Translations under genes and position numbers: made by a program
Notes under the pieces: generated by a model
Database searches by the model: none
What the model was told of the DNA's origin: nothing
The model's input: only the letters and a program-made list of their open reading frames with translations
In this document: piece after piece, positions 55,446-63,719 of the stretch
Numbering within the stretch: the first letter of the stretch is position 1
How the letters are laid out: the number at the start of each line of letters is the position of its first letter
DNA from: Bacillus sp. FJAT-29814
GTDB lineage: Bacteria > Bacillota > Bacilli > Bacillales > Cytobacillaceae
Assembly (NCBI RefSeq): GCF_001510715.1
Contig: NZ_LMTJ01000001.1
Coordinates: 79,409-143,408 of the forward strand
Reading direction: 5' to 3'
DNA: 64,000 nt

Positions 55446-55580
55446 CTTTGTTATTCCATTATAGGGTGCTTTAGCGGAACATGGATTGCTTAGACAACTC
55501 TTTTATCGAACGGGTGCTTTACTTCAATAAGGAGTAGTTCTTCTTATTAAAGTAACGGAGCAGGTTAGTGGAAGAAAGGA
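55446..55580 (+). repeat. Family 2 hairpin repeat, tandem copy
   Basis: Two left modules (TTCCATTATAGGGTGCTTTA; TATCGAACGGGTGCTTTACT) and one right module (TTAAAGTAACGGAGCAGGTT, AGTGGAAGAAAGG). Confidence 0.7.
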
Positions 55581-55645
55581 AACCTTTTCCTTTCTATGTA
55601 GTATAAAGGGTAACAAAAAATAATTATGTTTTGGGAGGGGTAAAG

Positions 55646-55738
55646 ATGGATTACGGATTAATGGTTATTGGTATAGCTCTATTACTTGTGTCGTACTTAG
55701 TAAGATTAAAGGGAGTTGTACCCTCATGCAACGGATAA
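55646..55738 (+). CDS. Small membrane peptide, 30 residues
   Basis: ATG 55646 follows GGGAGGGG. MDYGLMVIGIALLLVSYLVR is one membrane helix. It overlaps the next gene by 13 bases, so both are probably translated together. Function unknown. Confidence 0.5.
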   Translation: MDYGLMVIGIALLLVSYLVRLKGVVPSCNG

Positions 55739-55992
55739 AATTTATGATTAAAATGTTCCTGAATGAACCTTTGTGGTTCAAAATACTAATTTCTATAACT
55801 TTCCTTGCTTCAATTATTTTAAGCAATTCATTTTTTTCAAATCATCCTTATTTACGAAGTTGTTCCAAATTAGCTGCGGCTATCTTCTTTTGTGCTTATG
55901 CTATTAAATTTAGGAGGAATTTTAAAACGGCTTTACTCTTCTATGCTGTTTCTGTAATATGTATTTTCCTATCTATTAGGTCATTATTTTAG
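55726..55992 (+). CDS. Hypothetical 88-residue membrane protein
   Basis: Two or three hydrophobic segments (FKILISITFLASIILS, LAAAIFFCAYAI, ALLFYAVSVICIFLSI) separated by basic loops. AGGGAG precedes the ATG. No family recognised. It forms a small operon with the peptide upstream. Confidence 0.6.
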   Translation: MQRIKFMIKMFLNEPLWFKILISITFLASIILSNSFFSNHPYLRSCSKLAAAIFFCAYAIKFRRNFKTALLFYAVSVICIFLSIRSLF

Positions 55993-56039
55993 TTTTATAA
56001 TAGATTGAAATAAGCATATAAAAAAGATGAAAATTAATA

Positions 56040-56069
56040 GACCTTCTTTAACGGGGGCTATAGTTGAAT
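56040..56069 (+). repeat. Family 2 hairpin repeat, short copy
   Basis: TTCTTTAACGGGGGCTATAG, TTGAATAAGA. Confidence 0.55.
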
Positions 56070-56085
56070 AAGACTATACTACGAA

Positions 56086-56120
56086 TTACCACTACCATAT
56101 AATTGGAAGTGGTATTTTTT
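56086..56120 (+). terminator. Terminator-like hairpin
   Basis: TACCACT pairs with AGTGGTA, followed by TTTTTTC. Confidence 0.65.
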
Positions 56121-56160
56121 CACCTTATTTCAACATTAAACTTTAACAGAGCATTTTAAT

Positions 56161-56193
56161 TTAAAAAAAGAGTAGCAGTTCAGCCACTCCTTT
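56161..56193 (-). terminator. Minus-strand terminator
   Basis: Read on the minus strand, GAGTGGC-TGAACT-GCTACTC is followed by seven Ts. It could end transcription from the gene at 56473-56634. Confidence 0.55.
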
Positions 56194-56330
56194 AACATTT
56201 TTTTATTTATCATAATATGCTTTGGTATAAAAAATCTTTCTAATGTCGAAAAGATATTCTTAAAAGAAACTGAAAAATTTGTTAAAATGAATATTGTGTG
56301 ATTTTAAATATAAGGAAGGAATTGCTTATT

Positions 56331-56456
56331 TTGAATAAAGAAGTTTTATATAAAAATTTAAACTGCGAAGTCATTTGGAACTATGGAAACGGATTCTATG
56401 AAATTAGTTGTCTAGGTGAAATTATTTTAGTTCATGAATCCGAATTAAGTATGTAA
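56331..56456 (+). CDS. Hypothetical 41-residue protein
   Basis: TTG 56331 follows AAGGAAGG and opens MNKEVLYKNLNCEVIWNYGN, then GFYEISCLGEIILVHESELSM. It looks like a short all-beta protein. It faces a similar-sized gene on the other strand (56473-56634) and may be related to it in type (short strand-rich proteins with GYC/GFYEI patterns). Confidence 0.5.
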   Translation: MNKEVLYKNLNCEVIWNYGNGFYEISCLGEIILVHESELSM

Positions 56457-56472
56457 ATACAATGAGCAATTT

Positions 56473-56634
56473 TTAATTTTCTTGCAACTGTTTATATGTT
56501 ATTTCAGAAAAATGTACCAGTTTCACACGATTATAAGTATTTTCTTCATCCTCCACAATTTCACAGTAACCAGATGCATACTGAATAAGTAAGAAATATT
56601 CTTTTCCTTTATAGATAACAGGTATCCTTTTCAT
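56473..56634 (-). CDS. Hypothetical 53-residue protein
   Basis: ATG 56634 follows TTAGGAGTG and opens MKRIPVIYKGKEYFLLIQYA, then SGYCEIVEDEENTYNRVKLV. Predicted beta-strands, no signal. The good ribosome binding site and compact fold support a real gene. No family known to me. Confidence 0.55.
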   Translation of the reverse strand: MKRIPVIYKGKEYFLLIQYASGYCEIVEDEENTYNRVKLVHFSEITYKQLQEN

Positions 56635-56721
56635 CTAGAACACTCCTAATCATAATTTACCTAATTTTCTGAATCTTACCATATATCCATTTCAAATGTC
56701 TATTGGGAAAAAAGAAAGGTA

Positions 56722-56758
56722 AAAAGAGTGACATATAAAGCCACTCCAAAATAGTAAT
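56722..56758 (-). terminator. Minus-strand terminator after a gene remnant
   Basis: On the minus strand GAGTGGCTTTATATGTCACTC is followed by TTTTTA. It directly follows the remnant at 56758-56850. Confidence 0.6.
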
Positions 56759-56850
56759 TAATTTTGAATTGAAGTTAAAATACCCTCATCAAAGTATAGG
56801 TAATTACCATTACCATACACCCATTGTTCATGTGTTCCATAATTAGTAAT
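56758..56850 (-). pseudogene. C-terminal remnant of a SmpA/BamE-like small secreted protein
   Basis: The last 30 codons of a frame read TNYGTHEQWVYGNGNYLYFD, EGILTSIQN, the usual end of small Bacillus proteins with a 'YG-x-HEQWVY-x-YLYF-x-NG-x-LT' tail. No upstream part or start exists, so only the 3' end with its terminator is left. Confidence 0.6.
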
Positions 56851-56882
56851 TTAGATTAACTAAATTCGCAATATAAACATTG

Positions 56883-56924
56883 TTTCTTATTCGACTAACG
56901 AGCTTTGTTAAAGAAGGAATATAT
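56883..56924 (+). repeat. Family 2 hairpin repeat, right module
   Basis: TTCTTATTCGACTAACGAGC, TTTGTTAAAGAAGG. Confidence 0.65.
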
Positions 56925-57047
56925 ATGAAAATGGTATAATAAGTAAATTGGTAAATCTTAACGTCTAACTATTAATTAGAGAAAATGTCTATCGGAATGA
57001 ACAAAGTAAAAAGTTTAAACTAAAATAATCGAGGGGGGTTAAAAAAT

Positions 57048-57545
57048 ATGAAACAATTGGGGACGCTATACTTTTTCTGTGGAAAAATGGGAGCTGGAAA
57101 ATCAACTAAATCAAAACAAATAGCGATAGAAAAACAGGCGGTACTGTTGTCTGAGGATGAATGGCTTTCATCTCTTTATCCCAATCAGATTACATCATTT
57201 GATGACTATCTCAAATTCTCAGTTCAGCTCAAACCCTTAGTGAAAAAGCATGTCCAAAACATATTAAGTGTCGGTATAGATGTAGTAATGGATTTTCCGG
57301 GCAACACTCAAAAACAGCGGAAGTGGTTGTTGGATATCGCGTCAGAGGTCAATGCAAGCCATCAACTAATTTTCCTTAATCTAAATAACGAGCAATGCTT
57401 ACGTCAAATTGCACAAAGGCGTGACGAACAACCCGAAAGAGCAGCTTTTGACACTGAAGCGGTGTTTAATCATGTTACTAGTTTTTTTGAAGCACCAGAG
57501 GCATTCGAGGGTTTAAATATTTTAGAGTTTAGCGGAAAAGAATAA
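57048..57545 (+). CDS. P-loop kinase-like ATPase (AAA_33 / zeta-toxin-like)
   Basis: A 165-residue protein with Walker A GKMGAGKST near residue 15, LSEDEWLSSLYP after it, VVMDFPGNTQKQRKWL (Walker B-like) near 85 and a lid region AQRRDEQPERAAFD. This is the small AAA_33 kinase type that phosphorylates small molecules or RNA ends. GAGGGGGG precedes the ATG. There is no antitoxin gene next to it. Confidence 0.82.
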   Translation: MKQLGTLYFFCGKMGAGKSTKSKQIAIEKQAVLLSEDEWLSSLYPNQITSFDDYLKFSVQLKPLVKKHVQNILSVGIDVVMDFPGNTQKQRKWLLDIASEVNASHQLIFLNLNNEQCLRQIAQRRDEQPERAAFDTEAVFNHVTSFFEAPEAFEGLNILEFSGKE

Positions 57546-57841
57546 CAAGAGTCAATGATTCTTGTGTATAGAGTACCTTTTGTTCTGGGAGGTGCTTTAT
57601 ATGATAATAAAGGAAATGTGAGTAAGAAAAGTTTCAATGTATATATGTTAGAATCGATGTAACTTTGTGAATTGGTACACTTAAACAAACGGGGTCTTTG
57701 ATCCAAGAAGGATTAACGATTCTTTTTGTTGAACTTTATTGAAGTAACGATGCAGGTTAGTGGAAGAAGGTATATGAAAGTTGGATGAAGAATATACACC
57801 ATAAAGTGGGGATAATGAAAGTAAAATAAAGGGGGATTATA
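57546..57841. other. Intergenic region with repeat
   Basis: About 295 bases; contains a family 2 repeat (57679-57770). A GGGAGG at about 57586 precedes only a six-codon frame, which I do not count as a gene. Confidence 0.5.
57679..57770 (+). repeat. Family 2 hairpin repeat, full copy
   Basis: TTAAACAAACGGGGTCTTTG, ATCCAAGAAGGATTAACGAT, T-run, then TTGAAGTAACGATGCAGGTT, AGTGGAAGAAGG. Confidence 0.7.
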
Positions 57842-58273
57842 TTGAAAAATATATTGATAATACTGTTGAGTATTGTTACATTATCAGGATGTAATGCAAA
57901 CTCATCTTTGTCCTTCTTAGAAGTAAGTCAAGAGAGTATCAGCAAAGATATTCAAACATTTTTTCAAGGTGTTAAAGAAGAAAATGGAGTTCATCTTTAC
58001 CTTGATAAAAAGAATAACGCTGTATTTGTATACTTAAATGGGTCAAATGTTATTCAAGATGAAAAAGCTGTCTACTTTACTGGCTTTGATATTGAAAGCG
58101 AAAATGACAAATTAAACTTATTATATAAGAGTGATGAAACATCTGATTATTCAAATTCATCATTAGAACACGAGCTTTTCTATAAAGTGAATATAGATAA
58201 ACGCTATAAGGATATTAAACTTTTTAATAATGGTAATGAAACATCTTTTGGGACAATATCAGGAAATAACTAA
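57842..58273 (+). CDS. Hypothetical lipoprotein, 143 residues
   Basis: TTG 57842 follows AAAGGGGGA and opens MKNILIILLSIVTLSGC, a lipoprotein signal (Cys17). The mature domain is strand-rich (VHLYLDKKNNAVFVYLNGSN, KLNLLYKSDETSDYSNSS). It should sit on the outer face of the membrane. No family recognised. Confidence 0.68.
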   Translation: MKNILIILLSIVTLSGCNANSSLSFLEVSQESISKDIQTFFQGVKEENGVHLYLDKKNNAVFVYLNGSNVIQDEKAVYFTGFDIESENDKLNLLYKSDETSDYSNSSLEHELFYKVNIDKRYKDIKLFNNGNETSFGTISGNN

Positions 58274-58274
58274 T

Positions 58275-58368
58275 TTTCTTATTGAAGTAACGGGGGCAAG
58301 AGTTAATGATGGGGATGCTGCGGCGTTCCCTCTTTCTTTTTGTACTAACGGGCAGGTTACTTGAAGAA
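58275..58368 (+). repeat. Family 2 hairpin repeat, full copy
   Basis: TTATTGAAGTAACGGGGGCA, AGAGTTAATGATGGGGATGC, a C/T-rich centre, then TACTAACGGGCAGGTTACTT, GAAGAAGG. Confidence 0.75.
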
Positions 58369-58420
58369 GGGATTTTGGTAAAATGTGATAAAAATTTTAA
58401 AAAATGAGGGGAAAGTATAG

Positions 58421-58783
58421 ATGAAGGATAAAAATATGTTGCTTGATGTATTTGGTGAAATTCTGATAAAAAGAGTTCGAGACGAAGCGATTGAACAGTG
58501 GGAAAAGACTATCCACGGCGAGTTGAAAAGTGAAGAAAGCCAAAGATTATATAAACAAATTTCTTCAAGCGGTCAAAGTGAATTGTTTAATGATTTAGTT
58601 CCTAAAATTGTTGATACAACTTTACATCACTTATTATGGACATTTGAACAAAATGAGTTGATAGATATTGTTGCAAACGGAGATAGCAAACAAATAAGTA
58701 TAAAAGAAATTAGTGACGGATTAGCAGGAGAACTCTATACGGAAGACGGTTGGATTTCCCGTTTCAGTAGTAAGAACAAATAG
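58421..58783 (+). CDS. Hypothetical 120-residue protein
   Basis: A soluble helical protein (VFGEILIKRVRDEAIEQWEK ... LHHLLWTFEQNELIDIVANG ... ISDGLAGELYTEDGWISRFS). AGGGGAAAG precedes the ATG. I do not recognise a family for certain. Its stop codon abuts the truncated coat-like gene that follows. Confidence 0.65.
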   Translation: MKDKNMLLDVFGEILIKRVRDEAIEQWEKTIHGELKSEESQRLYKQISSSGQSELFNDLVPKIVDTTLHHLLWTFEQNELIDIVANGDSKQISIKEISDGLAGELYTEDGWISRFSSKNK

Positions 58784-59570
58784 AGTCTTCCGCTTGGATC
58801 ACACAGGTTGAAATTGAAAACGTTACACCTCATGGACACAATGAGGGGAACTTGATACAGATCGTTGACCAGGACGAATGGGAGTCGAAGGTGGAGCCTG
58901 CCAACAACTGGCCGCAGCCTGTTGACCATGCGGGTTCCGCGTCTCAAAAAAAATGGGGAATTCACTGCCGCTCGTTGACCAGGTAGATTGGGAGTCGCAA
59001 GAGCAGCCTGTCATTTGGCCGCAGCTTCCCAATCATCAATGGATTGCGACTAAAGGACAGTTCACTTCCTGGGCGCAACCGATGAACCAAGCTGGGATGT
59101 TCGCAGAAGGACAGCCTCTATGCGGGGCTCCAATAGCTAGCCATGCAGGGTTGACCCCCCATAAACAGTCGATGCAACCAATTCATCATTCAGGGCTGAT
59201 GACACAAGGACATCCGACTAGTGGGGCTCCATTCCCCGGCCAGGTGGGTGTCAATCCCCAAAATCAACCCTTCCTTTGGGCACAACAAGCGGTCAACCAT
59301 CAGGGGATGTACCCTCAAGGACATCTCGCCGCTATACAGCCACCGTTCTTCAATCCTTTTGCCTTTGGTGCCAATGGGAAGCCTGCGAACTTCGGAGGTT
59401 TTGGAAATCCTGCGGCCTGGGGGGGACAAGTAAATCCCATGGGATGGGGGAATAACGGAGGAAGTGGCGAGCCGGGAATATTTGATGGCATATTTAAAAT
59501 GGGAAAAGGCACGATGAATGGAATAGGTATTTTAAGTAGTTTAATCAGTGTGGGGAAGTTCCTGTTCTAG
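58774..59570 (+). pseudogene. Truncated and frameshifted coat-like protein rich in Trp, Pro, Gln, Gly
   Basis: A first segment (58774-58986) reads ...ITQVEIENVTPHGHNEGNLI, QIVDQDEWESKVEPANNWPQ; a second from ATG 58953 to 59570 repeats the unit as PLVDQVDWESQEQPVIWPQ and continues with W/P/Q/G-rich sequence to FKMGKGTMNGIGILSSLISV. They are joined in one frame if the run of eight As at 58946-58953 had nine. No start or ribosome binding site is present for either segment. Composition suggests a spore coat or exosporium protein. Confidence 0.6.
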
Positions 59571-59639
59571 GTCGAAGGGGCAGCTCCCGAACGGTTCAGA
59601 TTGACTGAAAAAGCCGCGAGAACCGCCCCGTGGCTACCC

Positions 59640-60827
59640 TCATTTTCCATAGATTGATTTGGTATCATAAATTTTCGAATGGGTTTTACTTTTATAATTA
59701 TCAGATGTTCGTATATGGACCGTTACCTTTATATCTTGGAGGGAATCCTTTTTTAAATAGTAGTTTCCAGGATGTTTTCTCGTGAACTTCTGATAATCTT
59801 CTTTATAAAAGCGAAACCAGTTTGTACCGAGTCTAAATAGGTCTGAGTGAATTTTGAGGCCATTTACATACGTATTCTTTATTTCTTCTCGAATCAACTT
59901 CTCCATTTTGTTTTCTATTTCTTTTTCAGAAAGATTGTTTACATTTTCTAATATTTCTGCCGTTCCTTTTACACGTAGTTGAAATGATGGTTTGGTTGGG
60001 TCTGTGGTATGAATGGTAAGGTTGGATGTTGATATTCTAACTACTGTTCTTTTCTGAGACGGATTTTCGAGAATATAGGTTTTCTTCTTTTTTTCCTCAT
60101 TTTCCCATTTCATTCCTTGGATGTCATGTATTGATAGGTGTCCTTGATAGTTTTGATTTTCAAAGAAATGGGCTCCATTGATTTGCACAAGTGGATATTT
60201 TTTATTGTCTTGTACCCATGCATTGTGATAAATCCCTAAAGAGGGAAGATACGTTGCTCCTACTGGTTCAAAGTATTCCGATAAAAATTCTCTGTAGCTT
60301 TTTGGTGATAACATGTTGGATTCCCCTTCTTCTTTCCGCGGTTTAATATATACCGTGAATATTTGGGGATAAAAAAACAGGGCTTTTGTTTTAAAAATGT
60401 CATCAAGTGATTCATTGGTTGAGAACATAAAAACGGAAAATCGAAAAAAATTACTTCTCCCTACACTCTCATTAATCTCTTTAAATTTATGGGTAAGCGC
60501 ATTTTCGGTAATAATAATGGCTTTAACATGCTGCAGAAACAAGTCGGGCTGGCTGTCCTCATATAACTTAGAGATGGCTTCTTCCACTGTTTTTCCTTTT
60601 CCTTCGCCAATCCATTCGGGTGGAGGGGGAAGGGATTTCGCACCTTCTTGTTTGGCCACATTTGTGAAATCTAAAGCCAGGGCTATAATCCTCATTTCAT
60701 CCTTTTTATCATCATAATCAATACCGAAGGCAACAACATAGGTAAGATCTTGAATATTCTTCTGTCCGTAACAGCCTGTCAGGAACAGACTGAAAATTAC
60801 AATGAAGATGGCTGATCTTGCTATCAT
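59640..60827 (-). CDS. Germinant receptor C subunit, Ger(x)C family lipoprotein (operon 3)
   Basis: A 395-residue protein with a lipoprotein signal (RSAIFIVIFSLFLTGC, lipobox LTGC, Cys19), FGIDYDD soon after and the GerC-type body and C-terminal domain. AGGAGGAATAACAG precedes the ATG, three bases after the A-subunit stop. It most resembles the C subunit at 10728 in its GKGKTVEEAISKLYE / DLFLQHVKAIIITENALTHK region. Confidence 0.9.
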   Translation of the reverse strand: MIARSAIFIVIFSLFLTGCYGQKNIQDLTYVVAFGIDYDDKKDEMRIIALALDFTNVAKQEGAKSLPPPPEWIGEGKGKTVEEAISKLYEDSQPDLFLQHVKAIIITENALTHKFKEINESVGRSNFFRFSVFMFSTNESLDDIFKTKALFFYPQIFTVYIKPRKEEGESNMLSPKSYREFLSEYFEPVGATYLPSLGIYHNAWVQDNKKYPLVQINGAHFFENQNYQGHLSIHDIQGMKWENEEKKKKTYILENPSQKRTVVRISTSNLTIHTTDPTKPSFQLRVKGTAEILENVNNLSEKEIENKMEKLIREEIKNTYVNGLKIHSDLFRLGTNWFRFYKEDYQKFTRKHPGNYYLKKDSLQDIKVTVHIRTSDNYKSKTHSKIYDTKSIYGK

Positions 60828-60830
60828 CTG

Positions 60831-62279
60831 TTATTCCTCCTGACGCGTTCTATCTTCTGGCGAAGCTAAACTGCCCCTTGTTTTGTATAATTTCCATGGT
60901 TCCTTCAAAAATGAACGGATGACATTTGAAAAAGTAAATGGGTATGCCATCGACAAAAACGGAACGCCTATGGATGTTAAAGAAACCAGATAGGATATGA
61001 TGAGCAAGAATCCTAATACCACTCCAAAAATCCCAAACATGGCACCAAGGAAAAAGATAAAAAAGCGAAACAGAGTCACGCTAGTTGAGAGAGTTTGATT
61101 AACCAGTGTAAACCCACTAATAAACGTGAGTGCTCCCATAATGAGGATGGGAGGGGAGGTGATTCCCGCTCTAATGGCTGCATCCCCAATGATCAAGCCG
61201 CCTAATACACTAACGGTTTGGCCAGCTCCTCGTGGTAATCGTAATCCGGCCTCATTGAATAATTCGAATAAGATAAGCATTAATAACATCTCAAATGGAC
61301 TGGATAATGGGATTCCGTAACGATTGACACTAATGGTTGCTACAAGTAAATATGGGATTTGTTCAATATTATGGGTGGTGAGTGCTACCCATGTTCCTGG
61401 TAATAAAATAGAAATAAATAACGAAAAACAACGTAGTAATCGTTCAAAAGAAACATATATAAAATTCAAATTGGCATCTTCTGGAGACTTGAATAAATTG
61501 GCAATTTGAACGGGTGCAATCGATGCTGTCGGTTGCCCATCCATTAATATTAAAAATTTCCCTTGATTTAAACACTCCACGGCAAAATCAGGCCTCCCAG
61601 TCGTATCAAAGGTTGGGATAAGCGCGATGGGTTGATCGGAAATCACTGATTCAATTTGTTGAATACTACTGACTATATCTAAATCAATTTTTTTGATTTT
61701 GCTATGAATGGTAGAGAGTATATCCTTATTAATAATGTCGTTTATATATAAAATGGCTATGGTCGTATTGCTTCTCTTTCCTATAAGGAATTTTTCCACT
61801 TTGAGTTCATTCGATTTTAACCGTTTCCGGATTAAAGCAATATTACTACCTAAATCTTCAATAAACCCATCCCTTGGTCCGCGAATGGACGGCTCCGTAG
61901 TGGGCTCTTCTGGTGTCCGCTTTGGGACATTATTAGCGGAAGCAGCGAACAGGACATTATTTATATGAATTAAAATATATCCATTTAAGATTTTTAGCTG
62001 AATATCCTCTTCCTTTGAATACGTGAGCTTCTCCAATTGAATTTCTTTCATTAAATACTCATCAATATCCTCGGGAAAGCAGGGGATATTGTCCAGCTTA
62101 GTCATAATATATTTGTCAATAAAGGATGGATCAATTAGATATTCCCCGTAGATCAGAGTGATAGAGCATTCTTTCATGTCGATTTTTTTAAATACTATAT
62201 CTTCACAATGATTAAATGATTTTTGTAAAAGTGGTATGATTGGGTTGTCTAGCTTTTGCTGGTTCCATTTATCCTGCAT
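60831..62279 (-). CDS. Germinant receptor A subunit, GerA family (operon 3)
   Basis: A 482-residue GerA-family protein with SIRGPRDGFIEDLGSNIALI near residue 133, VNRYGIPLSSPFEMLLMLIL, FNEAGLRLPRGAGQTVSVLG and about five membrane spans. It overlaps the B gene by 11 bases. Same gene order (B-A-C) as operon 1. Confidence 0.92.
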   Translation of the reverse strand: MQDKWNQQKLDNPIIPLLQKSFNHCEDIVFKKIDMKECSITLIYGEYLIDPSFIDKYIMTKLDNIPCFPEDIDEYLMKEIQLEKLTYSKEEDIQLKILNGYILIHINNVLFAASANNVPKRTPEEPTTEPSIRGPRDGFIEDLGSNIALIRKRLKSNELKVEKFLIGKRSNTTIAILYINDIINKDILSTIHSKIKKIDLDIVSSIQQIESVISDQPIALIPTFDTTGRPDFAVECLNQGKFLILMDGQPTASIAPVQIANLFKSPEDANLNFIYVSFERLLRCFSLFISILLPGTWVALTTHNIEQIPYLLVATISVNRYGIPLSSPFEMLLMLILFELFNEAGLRLPRGAGQTVSVLGGLIIGDAAIRAGITSPPILIMGALTFISGFTLVNQTLSTSVTLFRFFIFFLGAMFGIFGVVLGFLLIISYLVSLTSIGVPFLSMAYPFTFSNVIRSFLKEPWKLYKTRGSLASPEDRTRQEE

Positions 62280-63360
62280 TTTGTGAGCGATCCTTTCTTT
62301 TATTAATAAGCACTAAAAAAAACAGAATAATTGAAAGGGAAAAAATAATTATCAAGCTTATCGGTAAAAAGTAATTATATAGAAGCCCATGTAACTGGAA
62401 CCTACTAATGGGTATGAGCGCTGCACCAAGTAAGAATAGATAAAATATAGACAGGAATTTGACTCTACTCTTTTCTTTTACAAAGCTTGAAAGAATAAAC
62501 ATTAGAAGGCTTATTCGAAACAATGCTCCACTCATCCACTGGAACATTGCCAAAAAATCCATTCTAGAAATAAAATCCCCCAACTGCAGTAACTTCCATT
62601 CCTCATATGCTGGATATCCTAAATTGGATGAAACCACGGGTCCAAACTCCATGATTGAGGCCGATAACGGTCCTAAAGTTAACCCAACGAAGATCAAACC
62701 AAGAAATACAATTTGTTTCAACTTGAAAGTACTTTTTAAGTGATTTTGCACTAATAAGAGAAAAAATATTTCGATGAGGCCGGAAAAAGAATACAGGATT
62801 CCTTTTAACATCGGCTTATACCCATTAAGAAATAAGGGGAATAAATTTTCCCAATCCTTGTGTTTGAAATTTGCGGTCATAATAAAAAATCCTAAAAACA
62901 CAACAATAGGAAGGACAATGGTTGCCATTAGGGTTAATTGCTTAAAGGTTCTAGTAGATAACCAAAAACAAGAGAAAATAAAAATCAACAGTATAAGTAG
63001 GTAGGGTGTTTCAGGTAAAAAATACGTTTTTGCCCAAATGGACGTATCTACAAGGGTAATATACGTATCCGAAAATAATAATAGGAACATGGGAACAGAA
63101 AATAATACTAGAGTGAATTTCCCATACTCTTCTTCGATCCATTTCAAGAGACTTTTCTGTTTTATATTTTTAGATATGTAAAAAATGAGTAATAAATAAA
63201 GAATATAAGGACCAATCACACAAACCACACTTATCCAGGCATCTCGTCCTGCTGCTTCCAATAAGGCAGGTATAATAATGACATGATTCAATAACCCGGT
63301 CGAAAGGATAAAAAGAAAGAGAACTTCCTTTGCTCTCGTTTTGTTCAAACACTTCACCAC
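62269..63360 (-). CDS. Germinant receptor B subunit, endospore germination permease (operon 3)
   Basis: A 363-residue protein with about ten transmembrane segments and the opening KEVLFLFILSTGLLNHVIIIP, close in style to the operon 1 copy (FIGISNHVLIIP). Start at GTG 63360, with GGGTGTAG just upstream. CATACAT about 30 bases upstream could be a sigma-G -10 box, but the -35 is poor. Confidence 0.88.
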   Translation of the reverse strand: MVKCLNKTRAKEVLFLFILSTGLLNHVIIIPALLEAAGRDAWISVVCVIGPYILYLLLIFYISKNIKQKSLLKWIEEEYGKFTLVLFSVPMFLLLFSDTYITLVDTSIWAKTYFLPETPYLLILLIFIFSCFWLSTRTFKQLTLMATIVLPIVVFLGFFIMTANFKHKDWENLFPLFLNGYKPMLKGILYSFSGLIEIFFLLLVQNHLKSTFKLKQIVFLGLIFVGLTLGPLSASIMEFGPVVSSNLGYPAYEEWKLLQLGDFISRMDFLAMFQWMSGALFRISLLMFILSSFVKEKSRVKFLSIFYLFLLGAALIPISRFQLHGLLYNYFLPISLIIIFSLSIILFFLVLINKRKDRSQNAG

Positions 63361-63409
63361 CTACACCCAAACCAATGTATGGGCATGATTTTTTTTATTG
63401 TTTGCATAT

Positions 63410-63501
63410 CCGGCGTTTTTATGCGAACGGGGGCTCTACTTTTATATGGAGTAAAGCCTTTTTCTTAGTCAAGTAAAAGTCAGTTTTAGCTGAAGAAGTT
63501 C
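63410..63501 (+). repeat. Family 2 hairpin repeat, diverged copy
   Basis: TATGCGAACGGGGGCTCTAC, TTTTATATGGAGTAAAGCC, T-run, then CAAGTAAAAGTCAGTTTTAG, CTGAAGAAG. Confidence 0.55.
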
Positions 63502-63566
63502 TCATTACCAAGGGGAATAAAATGGTTCTTCTTTTGATTAACGTTTATCAAGCAAATGATGAATAA

Positions 63567-63592
63567 ATAAAGCCCATGAGAGGGCTTTTAAT
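63567..63592 (-). terminator. Terminator, probably for the tandem-repeat gene
   Basis: AAAGCCC-ATGAGA-GGGCTTT with A/T-runs on both sides; it follows the minus-strand repeat gene. Confidence 0.65.
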
Positions 63593-63719
63593 TTCCAATC
63601 ATCAAATTTTGTAATAAAACAATTTGATGTTTTCTATATTTTTTATCTTTGTTTTCTTAATCTAATAGTTTTTTATTCTGAATCTAATCTAAAACTACTT
63701 TGTTAAACTACCCATGTCT

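Noticed and set aside
57586..57625. Small gene after GGGAGG at 57586
   Set aside because: The only ATG frame is six codons long.
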